Below, in pieces: positions 10,017 through 21,558 of a stretch of 64,000 bases of DNA (positions are counted from its first letter, which is position 1; the number at the start of each line of letters is the position of its first letter). The notes under the pieces were generated by a model. The model worked only from the letters and a program-made list of their open reading frames with translations. It searched no databases and was not told where the DNA came from. The translations under genes were made by a program, and so were the position numbers. The DNA comes from Erigeron canadensis (Eukaryota > Streptophyta > Magnoliopsida > Asterales > Asteraceae), in the NCBI RefSeq assembly GCF_010389155.1, contig NC_057761.1, positions 22,136,501 through 22,200,500 on the forward strand, given 5' to 3'.

Positions 10017-10657
10017 TGTTGATGCACGTTGATGTGACAACAGCAACTTAGATTTGATATGTCGTTTAGATTGAGATATTATGTTAATTTATGTCGTATC
10101 TATATATGTAATTGATAGATTATAAACTTTATGTTTTGGTAATGATCGATTACATGTTTTGGAGTTATATATATAAATATGTGTGTGTTATGTATGATGT
10201 TTGTTGTGTGATATACAAGTACAAACATAATATGTGTTAGGATTCCTTAAGATGAAACACTTAGGAATATAACTAAGCATTACATCTAACGAAGATAAGA
10301 TATATCTTCGTTAGAAGCAAACGAAGATAAACTTCGTTTGGTACAAACGAAGATTAACTTCGTTACATGGGCTGGGAGCTAAATTCGTAAGAACAAAGCC
10401 CAGCAAGCCCAGTTCGACCTGAAACATATATATACGAACGAATACCCTGATATACGTTTGACATACAAGTACTCCAGTGAACTAAGTTCGTTCTATAGCT
10501 TATAGAAACGAAGATAGTACAATACGGCTGATTATTTATTTGATAATTAGCGATATACCAATTTTCTAATCAAACTAGTTATCTCGTGAGGATTCCGCAC
10601 TCACGACATAATCATAGACGATCTCGAGAGCGATCTATAGCTATCGAGGGACTCACA
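10017..10657 (+). repeat. LTR 3 (641 bp)
   Basis: Same ends as the other LTRs, followed directly by the target duplication ATCTT (10658-10662) and not by a PBS. It therefore is the true 3' end of the array. Confidence 0.92.
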
Positions 10658-12620
10658 ATCTTTCATTGCATAACATAGTTCATTACATATCGTATTTCAT
10701 AACAACTCAAAGCATTTCATATTATTTCACAACATATCATAACGTCACATATCTTTGGGTAGCATTTCAGGCTTCAATATACATATACATAGCCCATATC
10801 ACCTCCCTTGTAATCCCGATTAACCATAAGTAAACAAGATATCAAATGGGAAGTTAATATATGAAAACCATATTTTTGTTGAACCATCAGCGTGTCAAAG
10901 TAGTGTATCTTACCTCTTAGAAAAACACAAAAAGATAACGTAAGTTACCGAGCTTTGCAAGTATTCTTGACTACCTAAAATCATTAAACAACATAACGAG
11001 CTATCAATTAACCGCTACTTATGGTCATGAATCAAGCCTAGATACCTATAAGCATGACCCGTGACTATACTTGATGCATCAGAGGTTCGTTTAATACTTT
11101 AAAGCTTACATAACTCGACGAAACTTGGCATTCACTCACTAAATTAACCTTTCTGGAAAAATGACATCATAGTCATCTTTTAAAAACATTATCATTAGAA
11201 AGTAGACTCTCTCACGATTCCGTGGATAGCTTATTTGTTAAAAACGGAGTTACGGTTCTAAAGTTATGGTCATTTGAAAATTTTGTCGCTATTGCGTCGC
11301 AAGTACCAAATTGTGTCGCAACTAAATGTCACTGTTTTCTGGTTGCGCTGCAACTAGCCTCGATTCTGCACAAAACTCATTATTTAACCTCCAAAACTTA
11401 AGCAAACACACCCCAAACGACCCCAAACCTTATGAACGACTTTTGTACCTCACAGTTCACAATTTTAAGACCATAATGATGCAATGAAATCATTGATTAA
11501 TTCTTACTTGATTTGCATCACATAATTAAACGTTTTAGATCACCAAATCGATCAAAACACTCGTTTATGACATCAGTTGATCCTCTAATGACCTAGATCA
11601 GTTATGGATCTGATTATATGATTGAAATAATATAAAATCAATGTTGTTATACCTTTACTACCTGTAAATTGCAAAAAGGATGCAAAAGACTTGATCAAAC
11701 CCACCCGAAATCAAACATTTTGAAGGATTTTGCAAAGAATTCGAATGCAGAGGAGGGGGAAAAGTTTGGAGAGACCAACAACTGATTTTTTGATTATGAT
11801 TAGGGCTCAAGGAACCCTAATCAGCTGGACGAACTTTCTAAAGCTTACACTTAAGCCCCTCAACTTTACATCTTCACATCTAAGGCTTAAACGACTTAAC
11901 GGGAATACTTAGTAACACTTTAATCACATTTAATCATCTTAAACACATTACACACTAATCATTAAGGCTTTAAAACCTTACACATAATGCACATTAATCA
12001 CACATGAACATTAAATCTTATAGAGACTTAACGAACACGTTGTCTTGACTTAACAACTCAATTCAACCGTTAAAGAAAAGTCCGGGATGTTACATATTGT
12101 TAATGAAATAAAAAGTGTTCATGTTCATTCGGGTTTTAAGAGCAATTTAGTACATGAAATATTGGTGCGGGAGTTCGAGATTGAAAGGAATATTAGTCGT
12201 CTTGTAAAAATGCCAAATAAATTGTAAAACCGTTAAAATTAAACGTAATAAAGAGTTAATAATCTAACATGGTCATATGAATAGTCATGTGAAGCTATTA
12301 AAAATTTACATTCATTGGTGTCGATAAAATAAATTAACGAGCTACGGGTCTTCTTAAATAGTCGAGTCAAACGGCTTTAATAGAGAGTCAAAGCCTGGTC
12401 ATGATAGTTAATTTTTGGTCAACTAGGGGAGCCACAAAACCCTAAGTCTCTCCCCTCCACACTTTCACCTCTTCTCTCTCTCTCTCTCCCTCTCTCTCTC
12501 TAACTAACAGTCCCTTTCCCCCTTTCCCTCTCAAAACCAAAATCATCATCAATATTCATCATCTCGTCTCAAGTTTTTGGGCAAAGAAATTAAAGGGTTA
12601 TTTATCTTAAATCAATTGTA

Positions 12621-12625
<5 letters not shown>

Positions 12626-12653
<28 letters not shown>
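12626..12653. repeat. AT dinucleotide microsatellite
   Basis: An uninterrupted TA run followed by CGCGCACACACACA. Simple sequence repeat, likely length-polymorphic. Confidence 0.9.
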
Positions 12654-12665
<12 letters not shown>

Positions 12666-15600
12666 CAAATCGGGTTGGGTTAAATTTTCACCGTTGGATA
12701 AAGCATCTTCTTCCTCAATCTTCCTCCTTCTCCGGCGAGACAATAGCCACCACCACCACCTTCTTCTCTAGTGACCATCGCCACCTCCTCCTTCTCCGGC
12801 GAGACAACCACCTCCAACACCTCTAGAGACATCTTCGGCAATCATCAGATTCATTTTCCGGTGGATACGGTAAGAGCGTCGCCCTCATCCATTCTAAACT
12901 GGTTGTCACCGGACGCATATGAAAATCGTATGGATTTGATGAGTTCTTTGAAAGCTTTGAAGTTGAACTGTGGACTTGGAAGTATATGCTTTTATGCGGA
13001 TAATGGTATTGATGTAGAACCCATGAAGGCCCATTTGAACCCATGTACTTGAATCATGGAGTCTTGAAATTGTATGAATAGTACACTTTCATGGTGGTCA
13101 AAATATTTTTTGCCTACTTGGGTAATTGTGGGTAAATGACAAGTTTGCTTATGTATTTGTGAACTTGCACATTTGATGTAATAAAAGCTTTTGAAATATT
13201 GTGTTATGTGTTTTTAGTTCATTTTGAAATTTGGCCTATGCAAATAAATTGTAACATGTTTGATGTTTAGTAATAAGCATGGTTACCAGATTTAATGAGA
13301 GTCAGAAATTTCTAATTTTTGTGTATGTATTTGTTTTAAATGGATGTTCTAAAATAAAAAATTGGTCGAGTCGAATTAGTATCCAAATCCCTTAACAAAC
13401 AATGAAAAATATTCACGGAGAGACTAAAAAATGTGATTCTTGTCTTTAACCCATAAGTGTCATATTACAAAGTGATGGAGTAGTAAGGTAGCCAATTTCC
13501 ACAACGATAGCCCTTTAAATTGCCATTTACAAAATTTTTTCTCAACCTTAAACCAGATACAGTCTTAATTAATACATATTCGATCATGATTGATATTTTA
13601 TAAAGTGGCATTATAGCTTATTTGACAAAATCCAACAAAATATCTAGTTAAGGTTACAAAAACAATTAGTACAACAAATAACAGACATCAAAATTCTTTC
13701 TCAACCTTAATTCGATCACGAAATATTCGATCTTCATTAATATTGCGGTGTTTGATTTTGTTTTCATTCGGTAAGAGTTGTTTGAATTCTCTGAGACAAA
13801 TAGAGGGATACATACATGTTTCAAGTTTTTAATTGAAGAATGAAATTAACTGCTAAATCTTTTTCTTTTGGAAGAGAGATGTTATTTAGTTTATCATGGA
13901 AGGTACTAATGCATTCCAAGTGTTTGATGAAATTCCCGAGAAAAAATCTTTACATTACTTCAACGATATGGTATTGTGGCTAAATCATATCTTTTTCTTG
14001 GATATCAGGTCATTATTGCTAGGCAAAAAACCTTTTGGTTGGAATTTAATTATCATGATTCTAAAGTTGCAATCATGAATATTGGTTGGACTCTAATGTT
14101 TGCAATGGACGGTTTTGGTATACCATAAGCAGTGTTATTGGAAGCACGAGACAAAGTTGGTGGTGGTTTCTACACTGATCACTCATCTATATATTATAAT
14201 ATGATATGATTGAATGATTGATTGATATATACCTTAGTTTGTAGGTTGGGTCAAACCGTATTAATCTGCCGTTAAACTATCCTTTTTGACAAGTGTTGAA
14301 ATGATTTTAACGTTTGGCGCTCTTCTATGATAATGCAGTCTAAAACTGATTAACGTCAGCACAAAGCTAGCTTTTATGTTGAGAAAGGAAAAGCCCAAGA
14401 AGTAATGGATTATGATAATCAACATAGAAGTTAGTCATTTGTACGTGATTAACAAATTCTTTGATCTTTGTGTATTGTTACTACCTATTTACTTAAAAAG
14501 TTGCTTCCTTCGCCTTATTTACCAAGACTGTTTAGATAATATAATGCGATCTGACCATCATTTAGGGTCTCCCAACGTCTATGCCTTTCTTTTTTTTAAA
14601 CCAAACTTTAAATTGTATTTTATTGCTTTATTTTAAACATGTGTTAATGCTCCTCTCTTCGAAGTTCAAACTGATAGTTGGGAATGTTTCAGAGTTGTCC
14701 TCTAGGATCCAACCCATGCTGATTGTGCTGCCCCCCAGGTATGTCTGTAATGTTTCGGAGTTGTCCTTCCTGCCCCGTAGATAGAGGTTTTTTTTTTTAC
14801 GAAACTATAACTTTTTTTCTGTATAGATTTTTAGCATCTTTTTCTTTGAACTATAGATTGGTTAAACAATTTATTATATATGGTTGGTGATTGAGCCATA
14901 GTATATTAGAATGGGGAATGATTTGGGTTATTAGGAGATGTTTTTTACCATTGTCGATATGTTTTATGGTATTATGCTTCTTTCTTTCAATCTAATAACG
15001 AATCATTTGCTTGCAGCATATGGGACTTTTAGCATTGCAATGAGACGTTTGCTACCAATTTTTGTTTGGCAGAGGCCGGATTGAAAGTTATTGAAGAGAA
15101 CTTTTACAGAAAAAATGGCATAATACAATATTATTGGTATGAATTTCATTCATTACAGTAAAATGGATGGGTTGGGTAAATGCATTGAAATTGTTATGAC
15201 GTAGCAAAACCACCATCATGAACTTATTTTGTACCGCACAAGGAATACTTTTGCCATACAGAACATTGAAAACTAATATATCAGCTGATTATACATTACC
15301 ACATGATATCAAACAAGATACATAATTGAAGAAGATTGTTCTAGGCATAATTGAAACTGAAGTTCAATCAACACCTAATTAGTTTTAGATTTCATGTCTT
15401 CCCAAACTTGATTTGTGTAACTTTATTTAGTATCTTAAATTACGAGTTATAAAAGCCTTAAATATATAGCTACTAATGGTGATCCATGTTATTAGAAAAG
15501 CCTAAATCATGTAAGGGTCATTACAGTTTATTTCTTAACGATTTAATCTCTGTCCTTTTATGTTTTGAGTATACAGTGCGTAAGGTGATCTGTTTTGTTG

Positions 15601-16896
15601 CTTTGTTGCAATCGTGAGAAGGTTTTCTGAACCATGAAGCCATTCAAAAGGCAGAGAGGTCTCGGATGGAGCCATACATTGAAGCACCTTTATTATTTTT
15701 CGACATCCATTGTCCCTGTTAGCATGTCTTTCATTGAGGTACTCACTCTCCTGTTCATTTTCAATGCATGTGTTTTGATTTAAAAAATTCACTGTCATCT
15801 AAAGGTGGCAATTCGGGTGGGTTGTATGGGCTGGGTATGGGTCAAGCAATGCTTTTTGACTGATGAACAGAGGAAGGTTCTGAATACTGTAACATATGTG
15901 TGTAGAATGATTAGCACACAAGATTGAGAAAAGGTAAACTGGAGTTGGTGCGTAGGTACATTTTATAAACCTTAAAACTCTTTGATGCAACAAGGTCTAT
16001 TTGTGACTTTTATGATTTCTTTAAGTTAAATAAATATATGACCTTACCGCCGGGCAAAACATATAGTCCATATGACCTTACCGCCGAACAAAACAAAAGT
16101 CGTTGTGCACTTGATGCTATTAGAAACCTGGTTGCTCTACGACCCCAATAGAAAACAACTTCCTGCATGTCCTGTTACCATAAGCTTATTTGAAAGCTTT
16201 CTTGAACTAAAAATTATTAATTCATGCCTATCTTAGAAAAAAGTGATCCTTTAAGTGATTGAATGATCAGCCTAATCACCCTAACTAATCAGATTAGTTG
16301 GGAGTAATGCTTATATTGATATGTAATATTGTATCCTTGGATTTGTAGTAATTAAATAAATATATTTGTTTTTGTACAGGAAAGTCCTCACGGTTGTATT
16401 TCAAGGTGTCAAAAAGCAACATACCATGCTTCAGGTTGTCTATCTTTTGTTAAGTAATAATATATGATTATCAACAAATTTGAGTTTTCAATAAATTCGA
16501 GTTTCCATCTCTTTGTTTAATAGTAAAAGAGGGTATGATACTTGCAAACACTACTTCAATCTGTATACAGCCAAAAGTTGACAAAACTCCTGTTTCGAAG
16601 CTTTGTATGATATATCATTTCTTGATCATATATGATAATTGTGATGCTTTGTAATTGGAAATCCAATTATGATTTATGATAAGCTTTGTCTGATATACCA
16701 TTCTGTGAGTATTTTATGTGGTTTACGCACCAAGTTTGGAGGATGATGAGCATAGTTTCTATAGGCAGCATAACAACTTCTATTTAGATTCTATTTGGAC
16801 TGGAGATTGTTATATGCAGTTGTACATCGAATTATATGGTGGTGTCAATTGTATCCGTTGCAACGTTCGGAGACCATGCTGGTATATATATATATA

Positions 16897-16918
16897 CTAG
16901 CTAATTAACCCGGGTGTT
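16897..16918 (-). mobile_element. Helitron-like 3' terminus (minus strand), weak
   Basis: Read on the minus strand: CACCCGGGTTAATTAGCTAG followed by T, next to a TA run. A GC palindrome close to a terminal CTAG and a T insertion context fit a plant Helitron 3' end. The hairpin has almost no loop and no 5' end was found, so this is only suggestive. Confidence 0.3.
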
Positions 16919-18889
16919 TATATAAAAGGTTCGCAAAATACGTTTATTAAAAGCATAAATACGTTATATGTGTCGTGGCTATACGAGAACTTGATATAAA
17001 AGCAGTGAATCAAAATTAATTTCATATGAAAGTAGCCATGTGAATAAGTTTCAATATTAAATATCAAAACTTCAATTCCATGAAAATGCTTTATCCGTTA
17101 TCATGAATCCTAAAACAATGATAGTGTAAAAATATCTGCATTTTTGGTGTCTAAGTTCGCAATGTTGCTAAAATCGAAAGAAAACATTTAATAAACTATA
17201 TATATGATATATCAACCTTCTAGTTGCATCTTTTTTATACAACCAACCAAATAGTTCTTTCTCATTCTTTCACTTGCATCCTTTCTCATTCTTTCACTTT
17301 CTAACACACCATTCGTAATAGGGTCCATGTTCATGGTTCCTGTTGAGAGACCACCGTGTCAGAAGAGATATATTTTGAAATAACTATCTTTTCACAGCAA
17401 AATAAAGATTACATGTAACATTAATGGTGGAGGCAATATATATCTTGTTTTATAAAATCAATGTTTACCAGTAGCATGATGTGCTACTGCAGGGCAACTT
17501 CAAAAAGCCGATTGCCTCTAGATATATTTTCTTAACCCATTCTGAGAATCGAATCCGAGCATGGGAATCACTTTCCTGTATCATGTCAGCCTGACATGAC
17601 CGCCATAACCCATCTAATTTGAATACATGAAAGTCAAGGAATACCTTGGTTATATCGGAAGCTTTGGTTACAACATGCATCCCAGGAAAAACAGGAATTC
17701 CTGTACATTCATTTTTAAAAGTCAGCTGAGAAGTAACATGTTTAGGACACAAATTAATAATGATCAATACCCACCAACAGAGACTTCATTTTTAACAGTC
17801 GTATTTGGAAAAACGCCAAGATCAACTACTCCAAAAAAGATAGATATTTGCTCAAGAAGCTATTACACGAAATAGATACAATCATATTGATATATACTTG
17901 TCCATTTTGTCACTAATGATCAAAGTCATGAACTGACCTAGTGGAGAGTTTAGGGAAAACTCCTTTGGTACGTATGCAGGTAGATGCAAATGAAGTTCGG
18001 AAGCCTCTAAGACTTTCGTTAAGATGCATTAATTAGTTGTACACTTACCATAAAATTCAGGGGATGGACTTTTAATATTGAAATGAACAATCGTTTTATG
18101 CATGTTAAGTCAAACCCTAAAGGCTTTGTTTAGCATTTTCCTTATTATTATTAGTCTTTAGTTGTCATGTCAGATTTTGCTTAGTTCCCACTTCTTTTTT
18201 TATTTTGTTTTCTTTTTCATTATGTATTTATATCATTATTATTGTTTTATCATTATTACTCCCACGTCTAGATTTATTTTTGTAAATATTATTCTTTAAC
18301 CAAGTTTTCATTTTATAAACCTAAAGTCCAACGTTATAATGCATTATCGTTTATTTATGAATATTGTATGATCTTATAATTTATAAATATTATGTTTAAT
18401 AAGTGATGATTTAACATAATTGACATATATATTTATAAATCACAATCTTATTAAATTGCATCAGTCGTTTTTTATAATATCATAAACTATTAGTAATACT
18501 GTAATTATCAATATATTTTGTATCCACTATCATAGTCATCATCGTACAACGTACGAGTTTAATATATAGCCTAAATAATTGCTAATGAAATAACACCATC
18601 ACATTTTATTGGCTACTACATTAATTTTGTAAGCAATATATCTTGACACCTAATGAGAAATAGCACATAAATCATCAAATCAATTTATCAAATATAAGTT
18701 GTATAAATAAGTTATACACGAAGTAAATGTAGCTAAAGGGAGTAATTAAGGAACGTAAATGTAGCTAAAAAAAGTATGAAAAGCCAGCAAGTGATCGGAT
18801 GGTTAGAATTCAATTTTCTTTTATCATTCAATGGTTGTTTCTTAATTAAAAACAGAATTTAGGAGGTTGGTTTAGTATTATTGGGAGAT

Positions 18890-19445
18890 AGGGTAAAGAT
18901 CCAGATAGAAGGTTCTTAAGGAGAGAAGGTTCGTTTTTTATTTTTTTTAAGTTTTTTTTTTTTTTTAAGCTTTTTTCATTCTTTTTTGAATTAATTCAAT
19001 CCATAAAAAAAATTATAAAAAATAAAGAATAAAAAATTTCTGACTCGAGTTAGTGAGTTATACATGTAAAGGTACAGTACGGACTTCGCCCTCAAGGATA
19101 TTAATAAGGGGTAACTGGTAGGAGTGATAGGTCATAGAGGGTGATAGGTCATAGGGGGTGATCGGTGATGGGGTAATCTACCTAACAGGCTTCACCCTTA
19201 GCTATTATGGCTCTGTCATAAGCTGACAGGCTTCGCCTATAACTTACGACCAATGCCCTTTGAAAAAAAAAAAAATTTTAAAAAACTTTTAAACTTTTTA
19301 TATGGAATAAGTTAATTAAAGAGAGAATTAAAAATGTGAAAAAAAGAAAAAAACTTCAAAAAAACAAGTTAAAAAAAACGAACCTTTTCACCCTTTTCTT
19401 CTTAAGGTACCTTTTCATTTGATTTCTATTTTATATATATATAGG
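18890..19445. mobile_element. inverted-repeat element (MITE-like), diverged
   Basis: The left border (AGGTTCTTAAGGAGAGAAGG, then TTCG and a T/A-rich tract) reappears inverted at the right border (CGAACC...CTTAAGGTACC, around 19380-19412). Between them are A/T homopolymer tracts and a short GTGATAGGTCATAG repeat at about 19114-19160. There is no ORF. Borders are approximate. Confidence 0.4.
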
Positions 19446-19509
19446 TGAAAAGGGGGCCTTTATGAAAGAACTCGACTTGATAAACCGAAAATACAAGTTT
19501 TTTTTTTTA

Positions 19510-19739
19510 CCCCCACTGCGACTCAGTGGGGTTAGGACACCTCCCACTGCGACTCAGTGGGAAATCTCTGATCTGCAAACGAAAAACCTCCCACTGCGAC
19601 TCAGTGGGGTTAGGACACCTCCCACTGCGACTCAGTGGGAAATTTCTGATCTGGAAGTGAAAAACCTCCCACTTCGACTCAGTGGGAAATCTCTGATCTG
19701 CAAGTGAAAAACCTCCCACTGCGACTCAGTGGGGTTAGG
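19510..19739. repeat. array of six CCCACTG-CGACT-CAGTGGG hairpins
   Basis: Six copies of a 19-bp unit, each able to form a 7-bp stem with a 5-base loop (one has a T in the loop-side base). They are separated by two kinds of spacer: GTTAGGACACCT (short) and a ~28-bp AAATCTCTGATCTG-type spacer. The order is mostly alternating. The right edge touches the cut end of the gypsy integrase at 19740. The apparent ORFs through this array are read-through of the repeat and not genes. Confidence 0.9.
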
Positions 19740-19876
19740 ACACCCTTCAACACATTTCACCACATCCCTCTTCATTCCGGGCCACCAATAATCAACCTTT
19801 AGGCCGTGATACATCTTGGTAGCATTAGGGTGAATAGAATATTTGGACTTGTGAGCTTCATTAAGTAGAACTTGCT
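19740..19876 (-). pseudogene. gypsy integrase stub, cut within the H2C2 zinc motif
   Basis: Minus-strand translation downstream of RNase H gives LLNEAHKSKYSIHPNATKM, MYHGLKVDYWWPGMKRDV and VKCVEGC. This is the start of the integrase H2C2 zinc domain: both His and the first Cys of the CxxC are present. After that Cys the sequence switches to the hairpin array, so the second Cys and the whole catalytic core are lost. Confidence 0.85.
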
Positions 19877-20482
19877 TTAACTCACAAGAGAAAGGAATCC
19901 ATATTCACGCGAATCCTTGGTGAAATATTTCGTTTGACCTTGAATTCTTTCTTTCTTAGGATCACGCTGTAAAGCCTTTTCTTGAGCCGCTTTTATTTGC
20001 TCCATAAAGTCGTTAGTGATTAAGACCCATAATGGGGAGATGATGATAGAATGATGTGAACTTTTCCGGCTTAGCGCATCCGCCACAACATTTGCCTTTC
20101 CGGGATGATACAAAACTTCGCAATCATAGTCTTTCAAAAGATCAAGCCATCTCCGTTGCCGATTATTAAGGTCTCTTTGCTCGAAGAAGTACTTAAGGCT
20201 CTTATGATCAGAATAGATGGTGAATTTGACTCCATAGAGATAATGGCGCCAAATTTTCAAGGCAAAGACCACCGCCGCTAATTCCAAGTCATGAGTGGGA
20301 TATCGCTTTTCATGATCTTTCAATTGCCTAGAAGCATACGCAATAACTTTACCTCGTTGCATAAGAACACAACCAAGGCCATTAGATGATGCATCACAAT
20401 ACACCACCATATCTTCGAGACCATCGGGTAAAACAAGAACCGGTGCTTGACTCAATCTCTCTCGAAGTTGTTGGAAAGCCAT
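19877..20482 (-). CDS. gypsy RNase H domain
   Basis: A 201-codon open piece. It begins [19 protein letters not shown] and contains the RNase H-like core: [16 protein letters not shown], the TKR-like block [33 protein letters not shown], and VVADALSRK at the end. The acidic residues of the fold (Asp in CDAS, Glu in DLELA, Asp in YSDH, Asp in ADALSR) are all there. It is separated from RT by one stop (TGA about 20497-20499 on the minus strand), where related elements have Trp. It would degrade the RNA strand during cDNA synthesis. Confidence 0.88.
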   Translation of the reverse strand: MAFQQLRERLSQAPVLVLPDGLEDMVVYCDASSNGLGCVLMQRGKVIAYASRQLKDHEKRYPTHDLELAAVVFALKIWRHYLYGVKFTIYSDHKSLKYFFEQRDLNNRQRRWLDLLKDYDCEVLYHPGKANVVADALSRKSSHHSIIISPLWVLITNDFMEQIKAAQEKALQRDPKKERIQGQTKYFTKDSREYGFLSLVS

Positions 20483-20497
20483 TTCTTGTTCGCTCTT

Positions 20498-21361
20498 TCA
20501 TTCAAACTTGATGTTCTTTCGAGTTAACTTGGTCAATGGAGAAGCTATTTTAGAGAAGTCTTGGATGAAACGACGATAATAGCCCGCTAGACCAAGAAAG
20601 CTCCTAATCTCCGACGGGCTCTTGGGTTGCTCCCACTTCATCACCGCATTAATCTTAGCCGGGTCTACCATAATTCCTTCACTATTAACCACATGACCAA
20701 GGAATTGCACTTCCCGTAACCAAAATTCACATTTGGAGAGCTTGGCATAGAGCTTTTCTTTACGAAGGGCTTCCAACACTTCTCTTAGATGAACTTCATG
20801 ATCGGAAGAACTTTTGGAATAAATAAGAATTTCATCGATAAAAACAATTACTGACTTGTCAAGCATGGGTCGACAAACACGATTCATGAGGTCCATGAAA
20901 GCCGCGGGAGCATTTGTGAGTCCAAAAGGCATGACAACAAACTCAAAATGACCATAACGAGTCCGAAAAGCGGTTTTAGAAATGTCTTCCTCACGTACTT
21001 TGAGTTGATGGTAACCCAAACGAAGATCAATTTTAGAAAAATACGAAGCTCCTTGAAGTTGATCGAATAAATAGTCAATTCTAGGCAAAGGATACTTGTT
21101 CTTCACGGTGACTTTGTTGAGTTCACGATAGTCGATGCACATTCGCATGCTTCCATCTTTCTTTTTGACAAAAAGTACCGGTGCACCCCATGGAGAGTTA
21201 CTAGGTCGAATAAAACCCTTGTCAAGCAATTCTTGTAGTTGCTTCATCATCTCTTGCATTTCCGTTGGGGCCAAACGATTAGGAGCTTTAGCAATGGGGT
21301 TAGCCCTCGGAATGAGATCAATGGAGAATTCAACTTGCCGTTCGGGAGGAATGCCCGACAA
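20498..21361 (-). CDS. gypsy reverse transcriptase domain, altered active site
   Basis: A 287-codon open piece. Conserved RT blocks are visible in order: [111 protein letters not shown] and [20 protein letters not shown]. The active-site box normally reads FIDDILIYS; here it is FIDEILIYS, so one of the two adjacent catalytic Asp is Glu. That should strongly reduce or abolish polymerase activity. The frame is interrupted at both ends by a stop or shift. Confidence 0.92.
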   Translation of the reverse strand: MSGIPPERQVEFSIDLIPRANPIAKAPNRLAPTEMQEMMKQLQELLDKGFIRPSNSPWGAPVLFVKKKDGSMRMCIDYRELNKVTVKNKYPLPRIDYLFDQLQGASYFSKIDLRLGYHQLKVREEDISKTAFRTRYGHFEFVVMPFGLTNAPAAFMDLMNRVCRPMLDKSVIVFIDEILIYSKSSSDHEVHLREVLEALRKEKLYAKLSKCEFWLREVQFLGHVVNSEGIMVDPAKINAVMKWEQPKSPSEIRSFLGLAGYYRRFIQDFSKIASPLTKLTRKNIKFE

Positions 21362-21558
21362 GTCTTCGGGAAAAACATCGACGAAATCTTTAACAATGGG
21401 GATGTCTTCAATAGAGGTTTCTTCTCAACATCAACGATGTGAGTAAGATAAGCATGACAACCGTGAGACATATAACGTTTAGCACGAGCAAAGGTACAAA
21501 TGGGTATAGAACGTTCTTTCTTATCACCATAAACCACCAAGTCTTCGCCCTTAGAAGT
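21362..21558 (-). pseudogene. gypsy protease-RT linker with frameshift and stop
   Basis: The minus strand codes the normal linker (VVYGDKKERSIPICTFARAK, then [16 protein letters not shown]) in one frame, with a shift near 21420-21430 before the RT start. A TAG at about 21556-21558 separates it from the gag-protease piece. Two independent lesions in 200 bp show that the element is old or has been long inactive. Confidence 0.75.

Larger units (their letters stand above)
5453..10657 (+). mobile_element. non-autonomous LTR element with three LTRs and two internal regions
   Basis: Three near-identical ~640-bp LTRs (5453-6092, 7733-8375, 10017-10657) alternate with two near-identical ~1640-bp internal regions. 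Each internal region begins with an initiator tRNA-Met PBS and ends with a polypurine tract. No protease, integrase or RT is encoded, so mobility would depend on another element (LARD/TR-GAG style). Small differences group LTR2 with LTR3 against LTR1 (for example TTATAAAC and TTAGGATT versus TTATGAAC and TTAAGATT), while LTR3 lacks one GT unit found in LTR1 and LTR2. Unequal recombination between LTRs is the simplest origin. Confidence 0.92.
5167..12094 (-). mobile_element. candidate gypsy-type LTR interrupted by the three-LTR array
   Basis: Sequence 5167-5452 and 10658-12094 are the two sides of the insertion site of the array at 5453-10657. The right end, read on the minus strand from 12094, starts TGTAACATCCCGGACTTTTC, a form very common at the 5' end of plant gypsy LTRs. 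The interior is non-coding, with a CATATCAT-rich stretch and GTCGCAA/GCGCTGCAA words near 11285-11350. The other end of this putative LTR was not found; it may have been removed or may lie left of the copia LTR. This is a tentative call from one terminus and context. Confidence 0.4.
12095..18889. other. gene-poor stretch without a supported gene
   Basis: About 6.8 kb of AT-rich sequence with only short chance ORFs. A CT-rich leader-like run (12470-12530), an AT dinucleotide run and a Ser/Thr-rich ORF of 93 codons (12771-13052) resemble the 5' end of a gene but lead nowhere. Near 13.9-14.2 kb there is a faint flavoprotein-like sequence with stops. From 18000 to 18770 the DNA is very AT-rich. 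I see no RNA gene. Confidence 0.5.

Noticed and set aside
12771..13052. 93-codon Ser/Thr-rich ORF behind a CT-rich leader-like sequence
   Set aside because: No recognisable family, begins in a duplicated CTTCTCCGGCGAGACAA stretch, and has no plausible continuation.
13890..14180. Faint flavoprotein (amine oxidase or phytoene desaturase-like) stretch, with VLLEARDKVGGG-type ending
   Set aside because: The dinucleotide-binding glycines are absent, there is an in-frame stop, and no further domain follows; too weak to call even a pseudogene.
17465..17767. 100-codon minus-strand ORF
   Set aside because: No known motif and no gene-like context; length is within chance expectation for this composition.
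19462..19814. Repeat-protein-like ORFs (PTATQWEISDL / PTESQWEVF repeats)
   Set aside because: They are translations of the DNA hairpin array in several frames on both strands; no frame has coding character outside it.
21135..21446. Plus-strand ORFs of 103 and 67 codons over the RT start
   Set aside because: Antisense shadow of conserved RT sequence.
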